Source of the DNA: a virus
Virus record (IMG/VR): IMGVR_UViG_3300028384_000575
Span: 1 to 26,179 of that record
Length of the DNA: 26,179 bases
Strand: one strand, 5' to 3'
The notes under the pieces were generated by a model. That model made no database searches, was not told the origin of the DNA, and was given only the letters and a program-made list of their open reading frames with translations. A program made the translations under genes and the position numbers. Shown one piece after another: positions 8,569 through 15,650 of the stretch; position 1 is the first letter of the stretch; every line of letters begins with the position of its first letter.

Positions 8569-9507
8569 TTATTTTTGCATTTGTTTTGCCTCTTCAGCTC
8601 CTGCTGCTTGAACAACCTGAATCTCTCTTATAGACATACCTGCGTACTGAAGTATTTTAGCAACCAATGTTGTCTCATCTTCTATAGGAACTTCAAAGTC
8701 TTGAAAGTCAGACTGTGTTGGGTCGTAAGATGGCTCACCTCCCGATAATGAAACATAAGTCCATTTAGGGTCTTTTGGATATCGTATATACTGTGAGTAT
8801 ATGCCACCTTGAGCATCAATAGATGATGGAAATACTGTCAACAGATTTGCCTGCTGTGTATACGCAGGAAACAATGTTGATGGAGCAGTAAGCAATGAGT
8901 TCGTAAGCATAGTAATTTTACTATGGTTTATCTTCTCAGCTTCTACAACTTTAGTGGCATCATATACTATATAATCTTTAGCTGTTGCTGTGAATATGTC
9001 AGCACTCAAAGTTAAAGTTGTTGCTGAGGATATTGCCAAAACATACGCTGTAGTATTGTCTGTAGTGTTAGCAACAACATCACCAACCTTAACCGCATTA
9101 GCCACAAAGTCAGCAGACGAATCCACAAGCTCATTGGCACTTACCGATGTGTTAGTTCCTGATGATAGCTCTGATGTATAACATAAAACTTTATTTAATA
9201 AAAAATAATCATCACCTGTTGTTGTTGGGCTTGGTAGAAAAAATGTATTACTTGAGCTGTGTGTTAAAAAATTAGATACTGAAAATACATCAATAGCTTC
9301 CTCAATTCCTTTTTTATCATCAGCATAATCAGTGCCTGATTGACGTGTGTTTTCTCTATTTATTGCTTGGTTATATTGTACAAAGTAATTCTCGAATATA
9401 TCAAGCTGTGCTTGCTTTGCAAACAAGTTAAAATCCGATGGAGAAATATAACCGTAATTGTTTTTATTTAATACAGCTAATACTGTATTTCTTACTGAGT
9501 TTATCAT
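8569..9507 (-). CDS. Putative head-tail adaptor / tail ring protein with inserted beta module
   Basis: A 312-aa protein. I place the start at 9507 (MINSVRNTVLAVLNKNNYGY), 17 bases below a good -7 promoter element. An upstream ATG at 9567 would read back through the promoter and the terminator at 9536-9563 and add a spurious hydrophobic leader. The N-terminal 70 residues are helical (FNLFAKQAQLDIFENYFVQY). Residues 115-184 are a separable beta module (SSGTNTSV to YIVYDA), about half identical by hand alignment to residues 477-546 of the nozzle protein. The end is helical (ILQYAGMSIREIQVVQAAGA). Position as the first gene after the capsid region and before the ring and nozzle genes suggests a connector. 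Tail completion or a minor virion role cannot be excluded. Confidence 0.6.
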   Translation of the reverse strand: MINSVRNTVLAVLNKNNYGYISPSDFNLFAKQAQLDIFENYFVQYNQAINRENTRQSGTDYADDKKGIEEAIDVFSVSNFLTHSSSNTFFLPSPTTTGDDYFLLNKVLCYTSELSSGTNTSVSANELVDSSADFVANAVKVGDVVANTTDNTTAYVLAISSATTLTLSADIFTATAKDYIVYDATKVVEAEKINHSKITMLTNSLLTAPSTLFPAYTQQANLLTVFPSSIDAQGGIYSQYIRYPKDPKWTYVSLSGGEPSYDPTQSDFQDFEVPIEDETTLVAKILQYAGMSIREIQVVQAAGAEEAKQMQK

Positions 9508-9511
9508 ACAC

Positions 9512-9523
9512 AGAAATATTTCT
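9512..9523. repeat. 12-bp perfect palindrome at a promoter start site
   Basis: AGAAATATTTCT is a perfect palindrome lying between the -7 element (9525-9532) and the ATG at 9507, covering the expected transcription start. It could be an operator, or simply A/T-rich leader sequence; palindromes of this kind arise easily in AT-rich DNA. Confidence 0.3.
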
Positions 9524-9524
9524 A

Positions 9525-9532
9525 CAAAGATA
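9525..9532 (-). promoter_or_regulatory. Flavobacterial-type promoter (-7 element) for the tail operon
   Basis: The minus strand reads TATCTTTGTAG, identical over 11 bases to the elements at 1193-1203 and 21113-21123. The ATG at 9507 is 17 bases below the element. No TTG is seen at the usual 17-23 base spacing; the nearest TTTG is 32 bases upstream (9565-9568). An intrinsic terminator lies directly upstream (9536-9563), as expected if a new transcription unit begins here. It would drive the connector, ring, nozzle and distal tail genes. Confidence 0.6.
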
Positions 9533-9535
9533 ATC

Positions 9536-9563
9536 AAAAAAAAGAAGGTCACATTTTGTGACC
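9536..9563 (-). terminator. Intrinsic terminator upstream of the tail operon
   Basis: On the minus strand, GGTCACA and TGTGACC form a perfect 7-bp stem around a 3-base AAA loop, followed by TTCTTTTTTTTG. The U-tract follows only in the minus direction, the direction of all genes. It is the second terminator in the 9568-9747 gap region and insulates the tail operon promoter just below it. Confidence 0.7.
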
Positions 9564-9643
9564 ACAAAAGCTACTTGTTAAAAAACCACAAGTATATATT
9601 TGATGTAATATAAAACATACCTAAAATTGAAGCGCAAAAGTAC

Positions 9644-9670
9644 AAAAAAAAAGGAGACCATTGGCCTCCT
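9644..9670 (-). terminator. Intrinsic terminator after the 248-aa gene
   Basis: On the minus strand, AGGAGGCC and GGTCTCCT pair over 8 bp (one G-U) around an AAT loop, followed directly by nine Ts (9644-9652). The G-U pair becomes an A-C mismatch on the plus strand, so the stem is best in the direction of transcription. It lies 77 bases below the stop of the 9748-10494 gene. Confidence 0.8.
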
Positions 9671-9722
9671 CTTCTATTATTATGAATACAACACTTAATA
9701 AAGCTCTTTCTACTTTATTTTA
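9653..9722 (-). ncRNA. Candidate small RNA between orphan promoter and terminator
   Basis: A promoter-like element at 9729-9759 predicts transcription from about 9722, and the terminator at 9644-9670 would end it after roughly 70-80 bases. No credible reading frame lies between. The predicted RNA would be an unstructured A/U-rich 5' part plus the terminator hairpin, a layout common to trans-acting bacterial small RNAs. This is prediction only. Alternatively the element is chance and the stretch is simply the 3' untranslated region of the gene above. Confidence 0.3.
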
Positions 9723-9728
9723 GTTTTA

Positions 9729-9759
9729 CAAATATATATAATCTATATTAACTATCCAA
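9729..9759 (-). promoter_or_regulatory. Candidate orphan flavobacterial promoter
   Basis: TATATTTG (9729-9736) fits TAnnTTTG, and a TTG lies exactly 20 bases upstream (9757-9759), the best -33/-7 spacing in the window. It overlaps the last codons of the 248-aa gene. No gene starts below it; the next start is beyond two terminators. The core is not the TATCTTTG form seen at the other promoters, and a six-base match alone is frequent in DNA this AT-rich. Confidence 0.4.
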
Positions 9760-10494
9760 CTTTTTTTCTAAAGCCTGTAAAACTTCCACTCCTTCATCTG
9801 TTTTAAAATATGAAGCAATAGTTTGTATTGGGTCATCAGCGTAAGGTACGCTTATCATTTTCTTTTTATTTGTTGATGTATTGTAATAAACATCACGCTT
9901 ATTGTTTTTAAACTTAATAAGATTTGCATCTAACAAAGTGTGAACAGTACCATATAGTTTGGTATCGGGGTCATTAATAATGTCCATAAAACCTTGTGGT
10001 TCTGTTTTAGCAAACACTAATACATCACGCTTAAGCTCTGCTGTTGTTGTTGTTGATGGGTCTTTTCCAAACACAGCTCTGCTAATCATCTCTAATTGAG
10101 AAATACTTAATGAGCGAGCTTCAATCAAAGCGTCAACCTCTACATTGAGATTTTCCATTTCTGATTGAGCATCTCTTTCTGTATTAACTTCTTCAAATTT
10201 TAAACCATTCATAGGATGATAGTGAAGAAATTGTTGCAGAACAGGATTTGTTTTTGATACTCGAAGCATACCATCCTCAAAAATAATAGGCTCTATAATT
10301 GCATTTCCATCTTGTTCATCTTCAAAAGGAGACTTTTGATTTCTTGCATATCGTAAAGAACGGTTAATACCTTTCTCTTCGTCAAACCATAATAGTGGGT
10401 TTCTTCTTGTACTTCTACCGGGCAGCATAAAGGAAAGTGGTGCTGCGTTACGTTTTAACTTGTAGACCTTGTCTACTAACTTTGTTTTTTTCAT
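9748..10494 (-). CDS. Conserved phage protein of unknown function next to the capsid gene
   Basis: A 248-aa, soluble, mixed-charge protein. It has a basic N-terminus (MKKTKLVDKVYKLKRN), a motif I recognise from many marine phage genomes (LLWFDEEKGINRSLRYARNQ, then SPFEDEQDG), NPVLQQFLHYHPMNG (residues ~83-97), an acidic helical segment (EMENLNVEVDALIEARSL) and a C-terminal part with KRDVYYNTSTNKKKM. The family commonly follows the major capsid gene, but I know no function. It lies between the strong capsid terminator (10513-10559) and the terminator at 9644-9670, and I see no -7 element just above its start, so it is probably expressed by read-through from the capsid unit at a lower level. 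A minor capsid or head-completion role is a guess from position. Confidence 0.72.
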   Translation of the reverse strand: MKKTKLVDKVYKLKRNAAPLSFMLPGRSTRRNPLLWFDEEKGINRSLRYARNQKSPFEDEQDGNAIIEPIIFEDGMLRVSKTNPVLQQFLHYHPMNGLKFEEVNTERDAQSEMENLNVEVDALIEARSLSISQLEMISRAVFGKDPSTTTTAELKRDVLVFAKTEPQGFMDIINDPDTKLYGTVHTLLDANLIKFKNNKRDVYYNTSTNKKKMISVPYADDPIQTIASYFKTDEGVEVLQALEKKLDS

Positions 10495-10512
10495 TTGATA
10501 TAATTTAATTTT

Positions 10513-10559
10513 AAAAATAAAAAAAAGGATAGTGTGTCATTGATGACACACCATCCTTT
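10513..10559 (-). terminator. Strong intrinsic terminator after the major capsid gene
   Basis: On the minus strand, AAAGGATGGTGTGTCAT pairs with ATGACACACTATCCTTT over 17 bp with one G-U wobble and a tiny loop, followed by an uninterrupted T-tract (10519-10526) and more T-rich sequence. It starts 11 bases below the capsid stop. The wobble would be an A-C mismatch on the plus strand, where no U-tract follows, so it acts in the direction of the genes. It would end the scaffold-capsid transcript and shield the 3' end from exonucleases. Confidence 0.88.
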
Positions 10560-10570
10560 ATAATTTAATA

Positions 10571-12025
10571 CTACTCTTGGAACATAAAGAAGTTGTTTGC
10601 ACCCATAGTACATACAGCTCTTTCTGACAAGAAGTTTACTTCCATAGCGTCTAAATCGCTTGTGGCAGCTCCTCCTGCTGAACCTGTAATCCAAGTTTTG
10701 TATCGTCTATCTTCTGTTTCAGAAGCACGATATCTAACGTGCAAGAATGGTCTTTTAGCATTCTTACCAAGGATTTGGTCATACACAGTAGTTGAACCTG
10801 CAGGTACAAGAAGACCGTTTACACGACCTGAACCTGAACCTGTTGGTAGACCTCCACGCATTGTTGGGTCATTCAAGTATTTCCAATCAGACTTGTAGAA
10901 ATCGTAACCTCTACGGAATCCTGTAAATCCAAGATTTAAAGCCATGTCCTCATCGTTGTCAAATAAACCATAAGAAGTACCACCTGCAGCGTTGTTGTTT
11001 TGTGCAGCTAACATATCATCGATGTCGAAACCGAAGTCACGGTCAACGAAGATTACGTTTTCTTCGATAGCTCCTTGCTTATCAAGACGTACAATGATAG
11101 AGTCGAAATCTCCAAGGGTAGTTGGGTTACCACCTGCCCATACGTTACCACGACTTTCAACAGCGTGGAAGATTCCTTCTGAACCTTTATAACCTAAGTC
11201 CTCTGCATTTCCTGTACCTGTAGTAGGTGCTTCAGCAGGAACTGCTTCAATCATAGCTGTTTCAAGGTAATCATCAAAACGTAAACGAGTTTCATGCTCT
11301 GACTTCAAATACCATAAGTATCCTGAAGCTCCATTCTCAGTTGTTACTTCTACCCAACCAATCTGAGCCATATCAGAACCTGATACTGCATACTTATCTT
11401 TAAGTATAATAGGGTTGTTTTCGAAGATATCATCTGAAGATTCAAGAGAACCACTCATTCCTGATGTTCCTTTTTTAAATTCAGAACCATAAATGAATAC
11501 AGTAACATCAGCGTTACCTACACCTGTACCTGCTGTAACAAGACCGCCTGCTTCATAAAAAGCTACATCAAACTGAGCGTTAGCAGTATCAACATCGGTT
11601 ACAATACCTTTGTTAATTCCTGAACCTCCGTTCTGAGAGATGAATACAGTCTGTCCTTCACGAATAGCAATACCACCTGCTGTTAAGCCAATGGTAGCTC
11701 TATTAGGGTCAAGTGCGTCATTTACTTGGAAAGTAGCTGAGTTAGCACCTGCAGCAGCAGCTGTACCTACATCTTCGTACTTAATATGTAAACGACCTTG
11801 CTCAGCCCACTTGATTAGGTCTGAGTTAGATGGAAGCTCTGCTCCTACCATTCGTAGGAATGAGCTAATTGTGCGATTCCCATAACGCTCAAATTCTTTT
11901 TCATAAGTGTCAGGGAGATACTGATTTAAAAAATTGAAATCAGTAATATAGTTAGTTGCTGTTGGCACTTGTTGTGCGGATGGTTGCAACTGAAAACCGG
12001 GGGTTGCTTGTACTGAACCGGGCAT
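10571..12025 (-). CDS. Major capsid protein, HK97-type fold (inferred)
   Basis: A 484-aa protein between a scaffold-like gene and a strong terminator, the classic position of the major capsid gene. It begins MPGSVQATPGFQLQPSAQQV. The N-terminal arm and long helix include LNQYLPDTYEKEFERYGNRT and SSFLRMVGAELPSNSDLIKW (residues ~33-70). A beta insertion (EGQTVFISQNGGSGINKGIV, residues ~120-165) resembles a surface domain. The peripheral helix region has ESDMAQ-like and YLWYLKSEHETRLRFDDYLE segments (~235-255). The C-terminal beta core ends in AMEVNFLSERAVCTMGANNF. Composition is Ala/Gly/Asp-rich, and its codons include fewer A/T-ending choices than its neighbours, as expected of a highly expressed gene. 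No protease gene is visible nearby, so maturation cleavage, if any, is not apparent. The HK97 fold is inferred from context and length. Confidence 0.85.
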   Translation of the reverse strand: MPGSVQATPGFQLQPSAQQVPTATNYITDFNFLNQYLPDTYEKEFERYGNRTISSFLRMVGAELPSNSDLIKWAEQGRLHIKYEDVGTAAAAGANSATFQVNDALDPNRATIGLTAGGIAIREGQTVFISQNGGSGINKGIVTDVDTANAQFDVAFYEAGGLVTAGTGVGNADVTVFIYGSEFKKGTSGMSGSLESSDDIFENNPIILKDKYAVSGSDMAQIGWVEVTTENGASGYLWYLKSEHETRLRFDDYLETAMIEAVPAEAPTTGTGNAEDLGYKGSEGIFHAVESRGNVWAGGNPTTLGDFDSIIVRLDKQGAIEENVIFVDRDFGFDIDDMLAAQNNNAAGGTSYGLFDNDEDMALNLGFTGFRRGYDFYKSDWKYLNDPTMRGGLPTGSGSGRVNGLLVPAGSTTVYDQILGKNAKRPFLHVRYRASETEDRRYKTWITGSAGGAATSDLDAMEVNFLSERAVCTMGANNFFMFQE

Positions 12026-12053
12026 AATAAATAATTTTTAAACTTTTAGACTT

Positions 12054-13160
12054 TTATTTTTTACTTCTAATTTTTAAACCTCGACCTGAGTCTTGGTTCA
12101 TTGTTCGAACTTGGAATCCTCCTTTATTTGTTACCTCAGGCGCTCTACGTTCAGACATATTTATATTTTTTATCTTCTTCGTAACATCTTCAGTAGCCTC
12201 TGATTTGCCTTGCTCATAAAAAAACTTGGCGAATCTTTCAGGATTCATCGCAATAGCTAAAGCTCTGTGGTATCCATGAACATCAGTAATCAAACCTTCT
12301 TCATTACTAAACTTTTTAATAAAGTTAGATGAATCAAGTTGAGATTGTTTCAGCTCATCAATCTTAGAGGTTGGGTTGTAGGTAAGTTCTTTATCTCCTA
12401 ATGTGAAATCAAAACCTTTGAAATCATCAGAGAATAAATCGTTTGATTTATTTATAAACCAATCTCTCCTACGAGCAGCCTCTTCCTCTTGACTTTTAGC
12501 TTGCTCTAAATATTGCTTATAACTATCAAGTTCTTGTCTCTCGCTTTCAGAAAATCCAACCGTACTTGACTCAAGGGGTTGTTTGAACATTTCTTTTTGC
12601 TCGTTAAAAAACTTTTTAGCTTTTGCAACAGCTTTCTTTTTTGCTAACTTTGTTTTCTTAACTTGATTTTCTTCGTCAAGTTCTTCATCAAATGAAAAAT
12701 CTTCCATCAGCACTTCGATATCATCTTTATCCAATCCATCTTCAGTAGCCGAGAAATATTCTCTTAGCAAATCGTTATCGTCAATGGCATCGAAATCTCT
12801 ATTTAATTTTAAATAGTCTTCGTAACCACGACCTGTTTTTTGTCGATACTCTAAGTATGCAGAAACATCCTCAGGTATTTCCTGTGATGCTTCACGCTCT
12901 TGAAATAAATCCTCTACAGAATTTATATCCTTATTGTATCTGCTCTTAATAAATGAAAGAACGTCTTCCTCAGCTAATTCAGGAGATTCTATTTCTCCTT
13001 CTGCTTCGGTATTAGTTTCAGGCGTTTCCTCAACCTTAGTTTCCTCAACTTGAGAATCCTCTCCTGATAATTCTTTTTCGTGCTGTTCAAGTAATTTTTC
13101 TTCAACTTCCTGTACAGACTTTTCTTCTATGCCATCTAAGGCTTTTACTTTTAATTCCAT
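12054..13160 (-). CDS. Capsid scaffolding protein
   Basis: A 368-aa, highly charged, helical protein directly before the capsid gene. The N-terminal ~90 residues are strongly acidic (repeated VEETKVEETPETNTEAEGEI-type sequence). The middle is coiled-coil-like with a basic block (QVKKTKLAKKKAVAKAKKFF, residues ~165-185). The C-terminus is basic (NMSERRAPEV to GRGLKIRSKK). Acidic, coiled-coil scaffolds with a basic C-terminal tail that contacts the capsid protein are typical of tailed phages. Start: ATG at 13160 behind an AAATTTAAAT-type leader. A possible promoter lies 17 bases upstream (13178-13185), which would put scaffold and capsid in one strong unit ending at the 10513-10559 terminator. 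Confidence 0.8.
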   Translation of the reverse strand: MELKVKALDGIEEKSVQEVEEKLLEQHEKELSGEDSQVEETKVEETPETNTEAEGEIESPELAEEDVLSFIKSRYNKDINSVEDLFQEREASQEIPEDVSAYLEYRQKTGRGYEDYLKLNRDFDAIDDNDLLREYFSATEDGLDKDDIEVLMEDFSFDEELDEENQVKKTKLAKKKAVAKAKKFFNEQKEMFKQPLESSTVGFSESERQELDSYKQYLEQAKSQEEEAARRRDWFINKSNDLFSDDFKGFDFTLGDKELTYNPTSKIDELKQSQLDSSNFIKKFSNEEGLITDVHGYHRALAIAMNPERFAKFFYEQGKSEATEDVTKKIKNINMSERRAPEVTNKGGFQVRTMNQDSGRGLKIRSKK

Positions 13161-13177
13161 TAGATTTAAATTTTATA

Positions 13178-13185
13178 CAAAATTA
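13178..13185 (-). promoter_or_regulatory. Possible promoter (-7 element) for scaffold and capsid genes
   Basis: TAATTTTG fits TAnnTTTG and lies 17 bases above the scaffold ATG, the same spacing as at 9525-9532. No TTG is seen at the expected -33 spacing, and the core differs from the TATCTTTG seen elsewhere. The 54-base gap here is one of the few in the packaging block, which favours a regulatory role. Confidence 0.35.
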
Positions 13186-13214
13186 ATACAAATATTTGAA
13201 TGTTTTTTTGACTA

Positions 13215-15650
13215 CTAACGAGGGTCAAATTCCGCTAAATCAAATCCATCCAAACTATCTTCATTCGACTCAAAACTTTGAGGCGGTAAATTATTTTTAC
13301 GTTGATTAATCAACATAGACTGTTCTGTATTCTGCTGACTAATTCGTTTAGCTTTAGCTGTTTCACGAGATGATTCTCTTTGAGATAATGCAGCCTCCTG
13401 CATATCTCTAAGCATTTGATTATACTCAAACTCTTGAGCCATCAATTGACTCTTAAGCTGAGCTTCATTATTCATCTTCTCTATCTCAAAAGCAATCTCA
13501 GCTTGTTTGATTTGCATTTTTGTTTGCGCCTCCATTTGCTGTTGTTGCATTGATGCTTGTGCTGCAGCCTGTTGTTGTTGCATTGCGTATTGCTGTTGAA
13601 CTTCCTGCTGCTTCATAGCTCGCTGCTGCTCTCTTTCTTCTTTTTGCTTTCTCTTAAGTTTTAATAACTGATTAGCGACCTTAATATTTTTAAGCTCTCT
13701 GATATCTATAGCATCTTCAAGATTTATGTCTTGCTTAGATAAAGCCATTTGAATATTCTGCTCAAGTTTAGCTCTATCCTCTTCATCAGGAGCTACTTCT
13801 ATAAATATTCCAAAATCATAAATATATAAATCAGATATGTCACCAAGTATGGCTACATTATACTTACCTATTTTATTTACAAAGTCATCCTTAAAATCTG
13901 AATATTCTAATATATCAGAAACTCTATACGTTAAGGCTTCAGCCAAAGACCTGAATACAAATAAACTTCCATCTAAGATATGACGAGTTGCTGTATTTGA
14001 ATTTAATGCTGCAAGTTTTTGTAAACCAACAAGTGAGTTCGGGTCAGGTGTAGAACCATCACGAGCCTCATTCAATCCTGTTACAGTTCTTATCATATTT
14101 AGATAATGATTGTAATTCGCTATAAGCATCTGTGTTTTTGATGCACCTGAATTACTTGTAAGTTGTTGAATAGGAACTCTTGCGTTATTAAACTCACCAT
14201 CTTGAGTATAGCTTCTACCAATAACAGAACCCGTTTGGAAATATAACCTTAATGCATCCTCAGGATTATAAGCAGCACCTGTTCCAAGGTCTACTTCGTT
14301 TAATCCATCGGCATCAATAAATACACCATCAGGTACAGTTCGTGCAATAACTTGTTGTAACTTCAAGTGTGTCATCTGAATCAAATCAGCAAAAGGAATC
14401 ATTCTTCTAACAAGAGACTCAATAACACCTTTGTACATTCTTGGAGCTACAGCTACATAATTAGGCAGGGCGTGTTGTGATGAGGATTTTGGTCTAACCA
14501 TATTCTCAGACAACTCCCACTTAAGAAGTATATTAGTTCCCATAACCATAACACCGTTATACCAAACGTCTATGGTTTTTTCGAAACGCTCGAATCTTCC
14601 TTCTTCCATCATATCTGATGGTGGATTGAAGGTGTCATCTTTTTCTATTACTTTAGTTCCACCGTTTTCAAGAATCTTCTTCTTGTATACCATCTTCTTT
14701 GTGGTCTTGTAGTTGAAATACATCAACGTACAAGTGTCACGATAAAAGATATCATTCTCATAGAACTGAGCTACGTTATAATAATCATACCAACTCTGAC
14801 TATATTTAGCTATTTCTTCTAAATCTTCTTTGGTTAGTGTTGGGTCTATCTTTATAAGCTCAGTAATTGGAAGAGTTTTAATCTCACCCCAATAAAAACA
14901 ATCCTTAAAATGTGGGTCTTCTGTATAACTATAAACAACATTAGCAGGGTCTACATAAGATATTTCAACCCCCGAGCCTTGTAAGAACTCGTGCTTAGCA
15001 ACAGCTATTCCTATTGTTGTTAAATCGTAATCAAGTCTTTTTCTTAAATCAATATACTTGTTCTCTTCAAGAATAGTATTGATAGCTTCTTCTTCAGCTA
15101 TCTCAATGGCAGGCTTATAGTTAAGCTGCATATATAATGAAAGCTCTTCATCTGAAGATGGTAACTCATCAGGTTCAGTAACAAAAGGATTCACTCCTGT
15201 TTTTTCTTGAACCATTTCTAAGATAGGCTTAGCAGCCATCTGAGATTCAATCATATCCTGATACTGAGTTCTTTTTGACTGAGATAAAGCATCTTGAGAA
15301 AATGCCTTAACTTTAAAAAGTCTATCAGACATACCGTTAACTACTATATCAACGAACTTAGGTATGATTGGTACAGGTGTCCAATCTAAATTAAGATAAG
15401 ACAAATCACCATCAACTGCTAATTCGTTTTTATATTTTGCTACCGACTGCTCTCCTCTTGCGTATAACCGTAATTTATGGAAGTCTCTCCATTGGTTATA
15501 ATACCTGCATTGGTTTCCATCTTTTTTAAACCACTCATATTGAATGGCTTGACCTATCTGAAGGCCGAACTCACTTGTTGCTTTTTCAGCATCAGATACA
15601 AACTGACTTGGAAACCCTGCAGATGAAATATTAATTTTTACGTCTTTCAT
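13215..15650 (-). CDS. Portal protein (head-tail connector dodecamer)
   Basis: An 811-aa protein between large terminase and scaffold genes, the standard portal position. The N-terminal half has the wing region (WRDFHKLRLYARGEQSVAKY, VPIIPKFVDIVVNGMSDRLF). Residues ~195-260 include DLTTIGIAVAKHEFLQGSGV followed by the VDPANVVYSYTEDP strand typical of podovirus portals. The stem and crown region includes NYNHYLNMIRTVTGLNEARD and SLVGLQKLAALNSNTATRHI (~520-570). The last ~150 residues form a Gln/Lys/Glu-rich coiled coil with runs of four Gln around residues 685-710, likely a barrel or crown extension into the head. The ATG overlaps the terminase stop by 4 bases (ATGA), so translation is coupled. 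The portal serves as capsid nucleation ring and DNA channel. Confidence 0.85.
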   Translation of the reverse strand: MKDVKINISSAGFPSQFVSDAEKATSEFGLQIGQAIQYEWFKKDGNQCRYYNQWRDFHKLRLYARGEQSVAKYKNELAVDGDLSYLNLDWTPVPIIPKFVDIVVNGMSDRLFKVKAFSQDALSQSKRTQYQDMIESQMAAKPILEMVQEKTGVNPFVTEPDELPSSDEELSLYMQLNYKPAIEIAEEEAINTILEENKYIDLRKRLDYDLTTIGIAVAKHEFLQGSGVEISYVDPANVVYSYTEDPHFKDCFYWGEIKTLPITELIKIDPTLTKEDLEEIAKYSQSWYDYYNVAQFYENDIFYRDTCTLMYFNYKTTKKMVYKKKILENGGTKVIEKDDTFNPPSDMMEEGRFERFEKTIDVWYNGVMVMGTNILLKWELSENMVRPKSSSQHALPNYVAVAPRMYKGVIESLVRRMIPFADLIQMTHLKLQQVIARTVPDGVFIDADGLNEVDLGTGAAYNPEDALRLYFQTGSVIGRSYTQDGEFNNARVPIQQLTSNSGASKTQMLIANYNHYLNMIRTVTGLNEARDGSTPDPNSLVGLQKLAALNSNTATRHILDGSLFVFRSLAEALTYRVSDILEYSDFKDDFVNKIGKYNVAILGDISDLYIYDFGIFIEVAPDEEDRAKLEQNIQMALSKQDINLEDAIDIRELKNIKVANQLLKLKRKQKEEREQQRAMKQQEVQQQYAMQQQQAAAQASMQQQQMEAQTKMQIKQAEIAFEIEKMNNEAQLKSQLMAQEFEYNQMLRDMQEAALSQRESSRETAKAKRISQQNTEQSMLINQRKNNLPPQSFESNEDSLDGFDLAEFDPR

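Larger units (their letters stand above)
9568..9747. other. 180-base non-coding gap with orphan promoter and terminators
   Basis: This is the longest gap in the window. It contains, in the minus direction, a -7 element at 9729-9736, about 70 bases with no convincing reading frame, the terminator at 9644-9670, and a further weak 7-bp inverted repeat (TACTTGT 9572-9578 with ACAAGTA 9588-9594). The only frames are a 13-codon plus-strand one and a 27-codon minus-strand one that would start inside the terminator stem; neither looks real. Confidence 0.6.

Noticed and set aside
9508-9567. Upstream in-frame extension of the connector gene with hydrophobic leader
   Set aside because: It would be translated from the terminator hairpin and the -7 element; the hydrophobicity comes from the U-tract (Phe/Ile codons), so it is not a signal peptide.
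9575-9658. 27-codon minus-strand frame starting in the terminator stem
   Set aside because: The Phe-rich start is the U-tract itself; no upstream leader and translation would disrupt the terminator.
9674-9721. 13-codon plus-strand frame (MNTTLNKALSTLF) in the intergenic gap
   Set aside because: Too short, antisense to all genes, and without a recognisable promoter.
10491-10694. 67-codon minus-strand frame
   Set aside because: It overlaps the capsid gene's end in another frame and runs through the terminator stem.
10593-11885. Several plus-strand frames over the capsid gene
   Set aside because: Antisense shadows of a strongly supported gene; no promoter or family features.
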